64,000 nucleotides of DNA, taken from assembly GCF_002210285.1 (NCBI RefSeq), contig NZ_MWQE01000001.1:806001-870000 (forward strand). The letters are read 5' to 3'. A model generated the notes under the pieces. That model saw only the letters and a program-made list of their open reading frames with translations, was not told the DNA's origin and searched no databases. Position numbers and translations under genes: made by a program. This DNA is from Fibrobacter sp. UWR2. Its GTDB lineage: Bacteria; Fibrobacterota; Fibrobacteria; Fibrobacterales; Fibrobacteraceae. This document shows positions 24,299 to 33,117 of this stretch, one piece after another. Numbering within the stretch: the stretch's first letter is position 1; each line of letters begins with the position of its first letter.

Positions 24299-27115
24299 AT
24301 GCGACCCGATTCGAAGAACGAGGCCCTTTTTGCTGTACGCGCTTTGTACGCCCTTCTAGGCGTATTCTTGTGCTGCATGCTGTGTGGAGTGCTTGGTGCA
24401 TGTTCCAATTCGGAATCGCTTTACTCTAGTGATCCGGGCGATTCGCGGTCTGTCGTTGAAATAGTCACCGATTCGCTCGAAGGCTTGTTGCGTGTGAAGG
24501 CGACCGGTAAGGCGACCGTTCTGGGCTCGGATGAAAGTTCCCGCGCCATGGACCGCCCGACGTTCATCGCCGAATTTACTTACGATTTTTCGATGGGCCG
24601 GCACGAGGTCTCGTGCAGTGAATTCAACGCGCTAATGGAACGCTCAACGGGGCTTTCGCTGGATTGTGCCGATAAGGATTTGCCCGCGACGGATATCACC
24701 TTTTACGATGCGGCGCTCTTTGCGAACGAACGCAGCAAGGCTGAGGATTTCGATACGGCGTACACCTATGTCGGCGCCTTGTTCGACGCCAATCACCATT
24801 GCATAAACTTGGAAGGTTTTGCATTGCGCACCGAGGCCGATGCGTACAGGCTTCCGACCGAGGCGGAATGGGTGCTTGCCGCACGGCAGAAATGGGATGT
24901 TGCGAAGGGTTGGACTGCGGAAAATTCGGATTACAAACTGCATGCGGTCTGTGGCAAGGCGGACAAGGGAGAATTCTGCGATATGGTGGGGAATGCCATG
25001 GAATGGGTGAACGATTGGCTTGGCGTTTACAGTTCCCGCAGGTTTTGGAACTTAGTCGGCGCGCCTGATGGAGGTTCTCTCGGGCAGCGCGTCGTGAAGG
25101 GCGGTAGCTATCGCAACGAAGCATCTTCTATCGCCCTTTTCACACGTGGCGACGTGTATGCGGTCACGTCTTCGACACGCGCCGATTATGTGGGGTTCCG
25201 CCTGGCATTTGGTGCGATTCCCAATCCTTCATGGCTCAGCGGTGACGGCAACGCTCAAGAAAGCAGGGTCATTCCGCTCGCGAATTCGTCGACGGTGCGT
25301 GCTAAGACTGGGACATACCGGACCAAGCTTGTTTTCCGTAATGATGTCTCGGGAAGCCTTTCCTATATCAACTACTCCAGCGGGGAACTTTCCGTGGTCG
25401 GATTGCCCGACTCGCGCGATGCGTACCATCCGGATATATCGCCCGACGGAAAATACGTCGCGTACTGTACGGGACTCGAGGGCGTTTCTGGCAAATCGTC
25501 TGTTTTTGTTCGGCCGTTAAGCGCGGATCCGGAGGTATCTTCCGTAAGGCTCGATGTGAAATCTGCAGCAATCCCTCGCTGGCGCGTTCTTGAAAGTGGC
25601 GATACTGCAATCGTGTATGTGACCGATGCGGGTAACAACAAGGATGAATCGACTTTCCGCGCGACATCCACATGGCAAGTGGTTTTTAAGGCAGGCAAGT
25701 TCGGCTCTCCCGAGAAACTTTTTGACGGCGCCTATCACGACGGAATCAGCGAAGATGGTTCGCTTGCGGTTTCGGGGGCGAGGCTCCTGCGGGCCCGCGT
25801 TGCGGAATCGGGCTCGTCAGTTGCGGGTTCTGCCCGCGATACGGTCTGGTACGGTGGCGAACAGGCGTGCAACGTGTCGCTTGCAAAGGATAGTTCCAAG
25901 CGCAGTCTTTTTCTCGATTTCGGCGGGAAGACCGGTCGTGAATTTGTGGGCGAGGATTACGGGACGCATGAACGCCTCCTCATTATCGACAGTACCGGGA
26001 ACTTGGTGCAGTCTGTTGCCGCTCCGGCGGGTTATTCGTTTGACCACAGCGAGTGGGTGATTGGTGCCGATAATCTTGTCGTTGCAACTCTCACGAATGC
26101 AGGCGGAGCTCATTCGAAGATTGTCCTCGTGAACCTCACGGATTCTTCCATCGTGGAACTTGCCGAGGGTGATGAACTCTGGCACCCCGCCATCTGGGCG
26201 ATGCAGGGAATCCCTGCTGCCGAAGATGCCCTCCTCGATCCGGACAGTGCCGGAGTGTATCTTGTTCCCGGTCTTGACGCCCTGCACCAGTCTATGCGCG
26301 TGAAGATGGAACTCTTCTGGAATAATCACGAGAAAATTGAATATATCCTGGTCGGCAGTTCGCGCGTCGAGGACGGACTCATTCCCGATTCAATCAAGGC
26401 GGGCTATTCCCTGAATATGGGGCATCCCTGGAACTCGATGGATGCATCGTTCTATATTGCAGAGAACTACGCGATGAACCATGCGAAAAATCTGAAGGCG
26501 GTCGTGTTCTCGCTAGACTTTGACTTGTGGCAGAACTACGACAACGTAACGAGAATGCTGATAGATGGCGTGCCGGGATACGTCTACGATGAACATCACG
26601 ATTTTTGGAAGTCAGGTCTACCCGATGCATTTGTGGACAAGGTGAATGAGTGCCTGCCTGCAAGCGAAGCCTATAGGGATGCGTATGTCGATAGCCGCGG
26701 GTTTAATTCCAAGCCGGCTTCGTCGTGGAGCGATCCGTTTGTTGAGACGGATTCTACCTGGACCACTACAAATTCATGGTTGGTCGGCTGGCAGATGAAA
26801 AGGCTCCGCAGTTTCCTTGAGAAGGCGGAAGAACGGGGGGTATATGTTGTCGGTGTCGTGTTCCCGCAGAATCCGCGGTATCGTGAAACCGGTTCGTGGG
26901 GGCGTTATGGACCAAGACGTTCCGAAATGCCTGCCCTGCTCGATTCCATGCAAGTGCTGCAAGAGGAATATGCAAACTTTGTTCTCATGAACGAGAATAA
27001 GATGGGTAAGCACGACTATGCCGATTCCATGGCGCAGAACACGGATCACCTCGCATTCCCGGGTGCCCTGCAGTTGACCCGCCGTTTAGATTCTTTGCTG
27101 GAAACGCTCAAATGA
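24299..27115 (+). CDS. Giant lipoprotein: FGE-like + beta-propeller + SGNH-like domains (TIGR02171-type Fibrobacter paralogous family)
   Basis: A 938-residue lipoprotein; the signal ends GVLGAC|SNS (Cys about 35). Residues about 60-305 are FGE/sulfatase-modifying-factor-like: FSMGRHEVSCSEFNALM, FYDAALFANERSK, YRLPTEAEWVLAAR, MVGNAMEWVNDW, VKGGSYRN and DYVGFRLAFG. The Cys pair of catalytic FGE is absent around GGSYRN, so it is probably a binding domain. Residues about 315-650 look like a TolB/PD40 propeller (YHPDISPDGKYVAYCT; IPRWRVLESGDT). From about 675 there is an SGNH-like domain with GSSR (686-689) and Asp916-His917 in NTDHLAFPG. Family name from memory; function unknown. It ends in an ATGA overlap with its paralog. 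Confidence 0.78.
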   Translation: MRPDSKNEALFAVRALYALLGVFLCCMLCGVLGACSNSESLYSSDPGDSRSVVEIVTDSLEGLLRVKATGKATVLGSDESSRAMDRPTFIAEFTYDFSMGRHEVSCSEFNALMERSTGLSLDCADKDLPATDITFYDAALFANERSKAEDFDTAYTYVGALFDANHHCINLEGFALRTEADAYRLPTEAEWVLAARQKWDVAKGWTAENSDYKLHAVCGKADKGEFCDMVGNAMEWVNDWLGVYSSRRFWNLVGAPDGGSLGQRVVKGGSYRNEASSIALFTRGDVYAVTSSTRADYVGFRLAFGAIPNPSWLSGDGNAQESRVIPLANSSTVRAKTGTYRTKLVFRNDVSGSLSYINYSSGELSVVGLPDSRDAYHPDISPDGKYVAYCTGLEGVSGKSSVFVRPLSADPEVSSVRLDVKSAAIPRWRVLESGDTAIVYVTDAGNNKDESTFRATSTWQVVFKAGKFGSPEKLFDGAYHDGISEDGSLAVSGARLLRARVAESGSSVAGSARDTVWYGGEQACNVSLAKDSSKRSLFLDFGGKTGREFVGEDYGTHERLLIIDSTGNLVQSVAAPAGYSFDHSEWVIGADNLVVATLTNAGGAHSKIVLVNLTDSSIVELAEGDELWHPAIWAMQGIPAAEDALLDPDSAGVYLVPGLDALHQSMRVKMELFWNNHEKIEYILVGSSRVEDGLIPDSIKAGYSLNMGHPWNSMDASFYIAENYAMNHAKNLKAVVFSLDFDLWQNYDNVTRMLIDGVPGYVYDEHHDFWKSGLPDAFVDKVNECLPASEAYRDAYVDSRGFNSKPASSWSDPFVETDSTWTTTNSWLVGWQMKRLRSFLEKAEERGVYVVGVVFPQNPRYRETGSWGRYGPRRSEMPALLDSMQVLQEEYANFVLMNENKMGKHDYADSMAQNTDHLAFPGALQLTRRLDSLLETLK

Positions 27116-29793
27116 TACGCTTGTTTTTATTGATTGCCCTTTTTGTGATCTTGGGTTGTTCGAATTCGGAACTGCCCTATATGGCAACAACATATGAGTC
27201 GCTTGAACAGGACGACGGCATGATTCTTGTGCGTTCGGCCGGAAACGAGACGATTCTCGGGACAAATAGTCGTAAGGCATTGCCTTCGGTGTGTCCGAAA
27301 ATGAGGGTCAAGTTTACCTATGACTATTATATCGGCAAGCGTGAAGTTACCTACGGGGAATATGGAGATGTCCTTGGCAAGGAATACGATCCCGAGATTC
27401 TGGATCAACCTGTCGTGAACGTGACTTTTTTTGATGCTGCCCTATATGCGAATGCGCTGAGTAAAAAGATGGGGCTCGATACGGTGTATACCTATACCGA
27501 TGCCATATTCGATGGTAGCGGTAACTGCGTCTCGTTGCTCGATTTTACGACGCATTTTGATGTGGAAGCGTATAGGCTCCCGACTGAAGCGGAATGGGTG
27601 TATGTCGCGAGGCAGAACTGGAATGCTAAATGTGTCGATACCTTGGACCGGCCCTGCAACTTTATCGGCGGGGTCAAGGAGTGGGTGAATGACTGGATGG
27701 GCGCCTTGAGAAGTGCCGTCTATAAGAACTATGTAGGAGCCTTCAATGGCGGCCTGCTCAATACGAGAATCCTCAAGGGAGGCTCCTTTAGGGATAACCC
27801 CGATGACGTCCGCGTATATAATAGGACGGATGTCTATCAGGTAACCGCCGACATGAAGGCGGACTATGTCGGATTCCGCCTGGCCTATGGAATTATCCCG
27901 AACCCGACAATGACCGACAACAAGGGATTTGCTGTTCATGACGATGTGGACGTCTCCATTTCTTCCGATGCGTTCCGCTCGATGTTCGGGACAATGAACG
28001 GCAAGATTGTCTTTAGGAACGAATCTTCCGGAACCCTCACGTACGTCAATTTTATCAGTGGAAATCCAGTCGTATACGAGATTGACGATTCCCTGGATGT
28101 CTACCATCCTGCCGTATCGCCCGATGGCAAGTTCGTTGCGTTCTGTTCCTTGCCGGAAGGTGTTGCGGGTGAATCGAATATCTATGTCCGCTCGCTTGAT
28201 GTCACGAGTAGCGTGGTCCGGAAACTCGAACAGGTCCACGGTTCGATTCCCCGTTGGCGCGTGCTTGAAAATGGCGATACGGTTATCGTCTTTGTCGACT
28301 ACAATGGAAACAACAAGAATGAGGCCGCATACCAGTCGGCAACGACTTGGCAGGTTGGCTTTGCTCAAGGAATGTTCAAGAAGTTGACCAGGGTTGCTTC
28401 CGGAGCTTACAATGGCGGAATTAGCGAGGATTGGCGCTTGGCTGTTTCTGGTGCCCGCATGCTACGCGCAAAGAGGGCCGATTCGGGAATGTCGTTGCTC
28501 GATGTGGAACAGGACGAGTTCTGGTATGGTGGCGAACAGGCTTGTAATGCTAGCCTTGCCCTAGATGGAACCAAGCGGACGTTGTTCCTGGATTTCGGTG
28601 GCTATACGGGGCAGGCTTTTGCGGGCAGGAAGTATGGTACGCACGAGATGCTCCTTGTTGTCGATAGCCTAGGAAAACTTATTCAGGGAATTCCTGCGCC
28701 GGCTTCGTATAGTTTTGACAATACGGAATGGACGAACCGTAAGGATATGGTTATAGGGACGCTTGTTGACAACGAAGGCGTCCATAGCAAGATTGTCGCG
28801 ATCAATCTGAAGGATTCCTCGGTGACGGACCTTGTCGAGGGCGTCGACATCACGTATCCAGACCTGTGGATGGGAAATGCGATTCCTGTCGAGGAAGAAA
28901 ACGCGCTTTCGCCCGATAGCGCAGGCGTGTACATGTTTGCTGGCGGCAGTATGGAAATGTCTCTGTACCGCTACAAGATGGAACTGCTGTGGCGCTACCG
29001 CGATTCTGCAGATGTGGTGATTCTCGGCTCGTCGCGCCCGCTTTCCGGGATCGATCCGACCATCATAAATTCCTTCTTTGCGGTAAACCTATCACAGACG
29101 CCGAATTCGATGGCTCAGTCGCATGATTTCTTTGAACGCTATGTCCTGGGCAACGTGACGAACCTGCGACACATCGTCGTCTCTCTCGATATCGATTTCT
29201 GGTGGAAGGTCGGGGACGATGACAACCTGTTCTACGATCGCTATAAGCTCTATCCGGGATATGTCTACGACGAGAATCACAACTATTGGAAAGATGACCG
29301 TGATGTGAAAATTCTGGAATTCACGATGGCCTCTGTGGGTACGGAAGAAGCCGACAAGATAATGTTCCATCGCGGGTTGTATTCGACGACTGGCCAGGGT
29401 TGGGACGATTCGCCGACTATTCTGTACGATAGCACATGGTCTCGTACCGACCGCAAGAAGTTTTATAGCAATCTGGGTGTCCTGGAGGACATGATAAAGC
29501 TTGCTGCCGAGAATGGGGTTGATGTTTTTGGAGTTATTTTCCCGCAGAACCCCGCATATGCCAATACGGGTTCCTACGGGCGCTACGGTATCAGGCGAAG
29601 CGATGCCCCTGAACTTATTGCCGAGATTGCGGCACTGGAAAAGAAGTACGCGAATTTCCACTTGATGGATGAAAACAAGATGGGTGAACACGATTATACG
29701 CCATCGATGGCGGCTAATGATGACCATCTGAATCTTTTTGGTTCGCGCAAACTTTCGGGTAGATTGAATACCCTGCTTCAGAAATACCGGTAG
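27112..29793 (+). CDS. Giant lipoprotein, tandem paralog of the preceding gene (TIGR02171-type)
   Basis: An 893-residue lipoprotein with a short signal MIRLFLLIALFVILGC|SNSE. The same three parts follow in the same order: an FGE-like domain (YIGKREVTYGEYGDVL, YRLPTEAEWVYVAR, GGVKEWVNDWMG, KGGSFRDNPDD, DYVGFRLAYG), a propeller (YHPAVSPDGKFVAFCS; IPRWRVLENGDT) and an SGNH-like domain (ILGSSRPLSGI; ANDDHLNLFGS). The middle segment FWYGGEQACN...LD.T.RTLFLDFGG is nearly identical to that of the neighbour, showing a tandem duplication. The active-site-like Ser and Asp-His are kept in both copies, and again the FGE Cys pair is missing. It overlaps the upstream gene by 4 bases (ATGA) and the next gene follows after 2 bases. 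Confidence 0.78.
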   Translation: MIRLFLLIALFVILGCSNSELPYMATTYESLEQDDGMILVRSAGNETILGTNSRKALPSVCPKMRVKFTYDYYIGKREVTYGEYGDVLGKEYDPEILDQPVVNVTFFDAALYANALSKKMGLDTVYTYTDAIFDGSGNCVSLLDFTTHFDVEAYRLPTEAEWVYVARQNWNAKCVDTLDRPCNFIGGVKEWVNDWMGALRSAVYKNYVGAFNGGLLNTRILKGGSFRDNPDDVRVYNRTDVYQVTADMKADYVGFRLAYGIIPNPTMTDNKGFAVHDDVDVSISSDAFRSMFGTMNGKIVFRNESSGTLTYVNFISGNPVVYEIDDSLDVYHPAVSPDGKFVAFCSLPEGVAGESNIYVRSLDVTSSVVRKLEQVHGSIPRWRVLENGDTVIVFVDYNGNNKNEAAYQSATTWQVGFAQGMFKKLTRVASGAYNGGISEDWRLAVSGARMLRAKRADSGMSLLDVEQDEFWYGGEQACNASLALDGTKRTLFLDFGGYTGQAFAGRKYGTHEMLLVVDSLGKLIQGIPAPASYSFDNTEWTNRKDMVIGTLVDNEGVHSKIVAINLKDSSVTDLVEGVDITYPDLWMGNAIPVEEENALSPDSAGVYMFAGGSMEMSLYRYKMELLWRYRDSADVVILGSSRPLSGIDPTIINSFFAVNLSQTPNSMAQSHDFFERYVLGNVTNLRHIVVSLDIDFWWKVGDDDNLFYDRYKLYPGYVYDENHNYWKDDRDVKILEFTMASVGTEEADKIMFHRGLYSTTGQGWDDSPTILYDSTWSRTDRKKFYSNLGVLEDMIKLAAENGVDVFGVIFPQNPAYANTGSYGRYGIRRSDAPELIAEIAALEKKYANFHLMDENKMGEHDYTPSMAANDDHLNLFGSRKLSGRLNTLLQKYR

Positions 29794-29795
29794 AA

Positions 29796-31253
29796 ATGAT
29801 TTTTGTCGTATTCCTGATATCATTTCTGTTTGCCCTGTTTCCGCTGACGGATACGGACATCTGGTGGCATCTGGCGTGCGCGCGCGAGTGGGTGGTGACG
29901 TGGAGTCCCGTCCGTGAAGGACTCCCGAATATCCACGAATATTTTCAGCAGGTTGTTTACTCTGTGTATTGCATAGGCGGAGCGCCGCTGCTTGTGGTCT
30001 TCAAGGCTCTCCTGTGGGGCTCCGTGTTTGCATTGTTCTTGTTCCCTGCGGGTTTGCGCAATCGTCCTAAATCTATTGTAGTGGCGGTTACCGTATTTTA
30101 TTTGTTTGTATTCCGCTACCAGCTGGAAATGCGTCCGGTTGTATTTACGCTCCTGTTCCTCGGTGTGTACTGGAATGTTGTGCCGTGGCTGCTTGTACGG
30201 CTTGCTTCGGGCGATAAGCATGCTGCGGACCGAGTGAAGACCTTCCTTGTGGCGTTTGCCCTGCTTTTGCTGCAGTGGCTCTGGTGCAAGTTTCAGGGGT
30301 TATACATCCTGGGCCCTCTCTTTGCGCTGCTGTGCCTTGCGCATGCGTTGTACAGGAATCGGACCGTGCAACGAACGTTCCAGATGGCTGCGCCTATCGT
30401 ATTTGTAACGCTACTTTTTGCGATGCCCCTTTTGCATAGTGAAGGCGTGCGCCTGTTCCTTTACCCGTTCGGACTCCTGGACCGGCTGCTAGGCATTTCT
30501 CCTTCCGCAGCAATTTTTGCAAGCGAAATTGCGGAGAACCGTAGCCCGCTCACGCTTCTTATGGCGGGCGAAAACTTGTTTGCGTCGGTGTTTATGCTTG
30601 CTGTTGTGCTTTTTTCGTTGGCGTATTCCTTGGTAAACCTGTTCAAGTATCGTTGCGATATGGTTTTGGATGTGAGTTTGTTTGTAACGTCGATTCTTGC
30701 GCTTGTTGCCGAGCGGAATTTTGTGCTGTTGTTCCCGTTGTTTATTGCGGTACTTTGTTCTCCGCGGCCAGAGATTCTCCGTTTGCCGGATTTTGCGGCG
30801 ATGGGGCCTGTGGTACGTGTGTCTCCTGTTGTCCTTGTCGCCTGTTTGCTTGGGTTCTGGGCAAAATCGCTTGCAGCGTACGACATGCATATGGTCGCCT
30901 ACCAGCGCGTGCCTGTGGGTGCTGCCGCCTGGATGAAGGCTCACCCTCATGAGGGCAGGCTTTTCAACGATGACCGTGCCGGCGGCTACCTCGCGTTCAT
31001 GAACCCGTCGGATTCCATCTATATCGACGGGCGTTTCATACTCAAGACGGCGGACTTTTTCGAACGCTACCTGCGCTATTCCGCCGAACCGTCGCTGTTC
31101 CTTTCCGATGCCGATTCCCTGGGGGTCGATCGGGCGCTTTTCCCCCTGCGTTACTATGCCCGCTGGGGAACTGTCATAAAAGCCCTCGAAAAGTCCCCGG
31201 ATTGGTCAACAGCCTATGTTGATGCATACTTTATTGTTTTCGCGAGAAAATAA
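29796..31253 (+). CDS. Multi-spanning membrane protein, GT-C glycosyltransferase-like
   Basis: A 485-residue protein with about ten hydrophobic segments. The start MIFVVFLISFLFALFPLTDT is followed by DIWWHLACAREWV: an acidic motif plus WWHL in the first external loop, as in GT-C enzymes and related D.D.WWHL..G proteins. The C-terminal soluble part has GRLFNDDRAGGYLAFM and SIYIDGRF, conserved in this group of uncharacterised membrane proteins. GT-C enzymes use lipid-linked sugars on the outer face of the inner membrane. If so, it would supply or extend a glycan handled by the AlgX-like and SGNH lipoproteins of the same operon. The start is two bases after the previous stop. No terminator hairpin is evident after it. 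Confidence 0.65.
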   Translation: MIFVVFLISFLFALFPLTDTDIWWHLACAREWVVTWSPVREGLPNIHEYFQQVVYSVYCIGGAPLLVVFKALLWGSVFALFLFPAGLRNRPKSIVVAVTVFYLFVFRYQLEMRPVVFTLLFLGVYWNVVPWLLVRLASGDKHAADRVKTFLVAFALLLLQWLWCKFQGLYILGPLFALLCLAHALYRNRTVQRTFQMAAPIVFVTLLFAMPLLHSEGVRLFLYPFGLLDRLLGISPSAAIFASEIAENRSPLTLLMAGENLFASVFMLAVVLFSLAYSLVNLFKYRCDMVLDVSLFVTSILALVAERNFVLLFPLFIAVLCSPRPEILRLPDFAAMGPVVRVSPVVLVACLLGFWAKSLAAYDMHMVAYQRVPVGAAAWMKAHPHEGRLFNDDRAGGYLAFMNPSDSIYIDGRFILKTADFFERYLRYSAEPSLFLSDADSLGVDRALFPLRYYARWGTVIKALEKSPDWSTAYVDAYFIVFARK

Positions 31254-31635
31254 TATTTAAACCTTACATAACTATTGTAATATCAACGAGTTACGTTTTC
31301 GTAATGTCAAAAAATGCCTTAATTTGACGTAAAAACGCCGTTTTTTCTTAATTTAGTGCTTTTTTGTTCATTATTTTGTTTGTCAAGGGATAGTTCAAAA
31401 TTTTTCTGTTGATATGTTGTGCTTTTGATTGGGATGACAGTTTGATTCCTGCGTGATTAAACACCCCAAAAATGGGGATAGAATCGGGTATAAAATTTTT
31501 TTTCGGGGAAAATACCTTTTTTGTAGCATTTTGGGACCTTTCTCCAAAAAAAATTTCGCCATCGATTTCGCTATGGTTCCTTTATCTAATTTTTAGACCT
31601 AACGATTTTTTAGCCCCTCTTGTTTTTGGTTTATT
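31254..31635 (+). other. AT-rich intergenic region before the dnaA-like gene
   Basis: 382 bases without a convincing gene, rich in A and T tracts. A possible promoter is TTGACG (31324-31329), 17 bases, CTTAAT (31347-31352). A perfect DnaA box lies at its right edge. I see no cluster of further DnaA boxes, no iterons and no purine-rich Shine-Dalgarno before the GTG at 31636. An origin role is possible but not supported by one box. Confidence 0.6.
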
Positions 31636-31643
31636 GTGGATAA
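31635..31643 (-). promoter_or_regulatory. Perfect DnaA box overlapping the dnaA-like start codon
   Basis: TGTGGATAA on the plus strand is the exact reverse complement of the consensus TTATCCACA. The gene's GTG start codon is bases 2-4 of the box. DnaA binding here would block transcription or initiation, so autoregulation is likely if the protein still recognises the standard box. Confidence 0.7.
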
Positions 31644-33117
31644 TACGATTGCTTTATTGAATTTGTCGACTTCGCCCTGGCAGTCCGTGAAGGACTATAT
31701 GATGTCCAGGGGAGAATTCAACGCTTTTGGAATGCAATTCTTCGAAACGATTGAGTTCGAAGGAATGAACGACGGAATTGCATGGATTTCCGTTCCGGAC
31801 AAGTTCCGCGAAACATGGCTCAATAGTCATTATGGTGAACTTTTGCGCGAGGCGTTCGCTTCCGTTGTCGGGAGTTCGTTTGTAGATTACCGTGTGCGAT
31901 TGCGCGAAATGTCTGCGCCGGTTCCCGAGATGAAGCTCGCGAATCCGGTTCCGCCCGTGGTGAAACAGGCTGCAAAGCAGGCGGCTCAGGTGAAGCGCGT
32001 AAAGAAGAAGGCCCTTCTGGGTTCTCCGATGTATGCAAACTATACGTTCGAGAACTTTGTCGAAGGTTCCTGCAATTCGCTTGCCTACAAGGCGTGCGTT
32101 TCTGTTGTCGAGAATCCTGGCGACCGTGCGATGAACCCACTCCTTATCTATGGGGCATCTGGACTCGGCAAGACGCACTTGATGCATGCTGTCGCCGCGA
32201 AACTCCAGTCCGAAAAGCCGGACATGAGAATCGTGTACCGTCAGGCCTACGACTTCCTGCGCGATACGATGTCTATCATCGAGGCTGGTCAGGCGAAGCA
32301 GTGGGAGAAACAGACCGAGTGCAAGGAAAAGTTTAGACAACTTTATTCGGAATGCGATGTTCTCCTCATTGACGATATCCAGTTGCTCAAGAGCGGTGTC
32401 TATAGTCAGAAGATTCTGGCCAAGATGATCAACAGCCTGCGCAACGATGGCAAGCAGGTTATCCTTTCGTGCGATCGCCATCCGGGCTCGTTCAAGAAGC
32501 TTGCCGAGGGCGAAAAGCCTTCTAGGGATGCTGCTGTTCCGCAGTTGACGTCGGTTCTCCTGAAGTATCTGGAAGACTGCGTGGCCGTGGGTATGGACGA
32601 ACCTGATTTGAATACGCGCATGGGTGTTATTCGCATGAAGTCCGAACGTTTGCCGTTCGCAAGCGATGACCGCGAAGAAATCTGCAGGTTCCTCTCCATT
32701 CCGCCCCGTGCAAACTTCCGCCTTATTGAAGGTCTCCTCAACTGGCTCGATGCGATGCATTGCCTGAACGGAGTGGAATTGAACCTGCGCTGCATCAAGC
32801 AGTTGCTGGTTTCCCCGCAGAACGATGGCGCAACGCTTACGCTCAAGTGCATCAGCGAGACTGTCGCCGCGTCGTTCAATATCGATGCTGTAGTACTTTC
32901 CTCCAAGCGCCAGGACAAGGGCGCTTCTATCCCGCGTAAGATTGCCATGTTCCTCTGCCGTGAACTCACGACGGAAACGGAACAGGAGGTGGGAAAGATT
33001 TTTAATCGCGATTACTCCACGGTGATCGCCGCCATTCGTTCCCTGATCGACATGATGGACAAGGATGCAGCCCTTGCAAGGCGCGTCAGGGATATCCGTT
33101 ACATGTTGGAGACCTGA
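31636..33117 (+). CDS. dnaA: DnaA-type replication initiator, divergent (arginine-finger region replaced)
   Basis: A 493-residue protein with all four DnaA domains: domain I (about 10-80; WQSVKDYMMSRGEFNAF), a Lys/Ala-rich linker, AAA+ domain III with Walker A GASGLGKTH (173 on) and Walker B LLIDDIQLL, sensor I VILSCDR and sensor II-type PRANFRLIEG, and domain IV ending EVGKIFNRDYSTVIAAIRSL (canonical D-H-S/T-T-V has Tyr for His). After sensor I, where DnaA has a box VII RL.SRF with the arginine finger, this protein has a longer, Arg-poor segment (PQLTSVLLKYLEDCVAVGMD). dnaN and recF do not follow; instead a 1-base overlap (TGATG) couples it to an epimerase gene. It may be the organism's only DnaA or a paralog; the window cannot decide. 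GTG start, no good Shine-Dalgarno. Confidence 0.82.
   Translation: MDNTIALLNLSTSPWQSVKDYMMSRGEFNAFGMQFFETIEFEGMNDGIAWISVPDKFRETWLNSHYGELLREAFASVVGSSFVDYRVRLREMSAPVPEMKLANPVPPVVKQAAKQAAQVKRVKKKALLGSPMYANYTFENFVEGSCNSLAYKACVSVVENPGDRAMNPLLIYGASGLGKTHLMHAVAAKLQSEKPDMRIVYRQAYDFLRDTMSIIEAGQAKQWEKQTECKEKFRQLYSECDVLLIDDIQLLKSGVYSQKILAKMINSLRNDGKQVILSCDRHPGSFKKLAEGEKPSRDAAVPQLTSVLLKYLEDCVAVGMDEPDLNTRMGVIRMKSERLPFASDDREEICRFLSIPPRANFRLIEGLLNWLDAMHCLNGVELNLRCIKQLLVSPQNDGATLTLKCISETVAASFNIDAVVLSSKRQDKGASIPRKIAMFLCRELTTETEQEVGKIFNRDYSTVIAAIRSLIDMMDKDAALARRVRDIRYMLET

Noticed and set aside
24480-25220. Active formylglycine-generating enzyme
   Set aside because: The fold signature is present, but the Cys pair required for catalysis is absent in both tandem paralogs.
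31254-31635. oriC with a full set of DnaA boxes
   Set aside because: Only one perfect box was found, at the gene start; no cluster or iterons.
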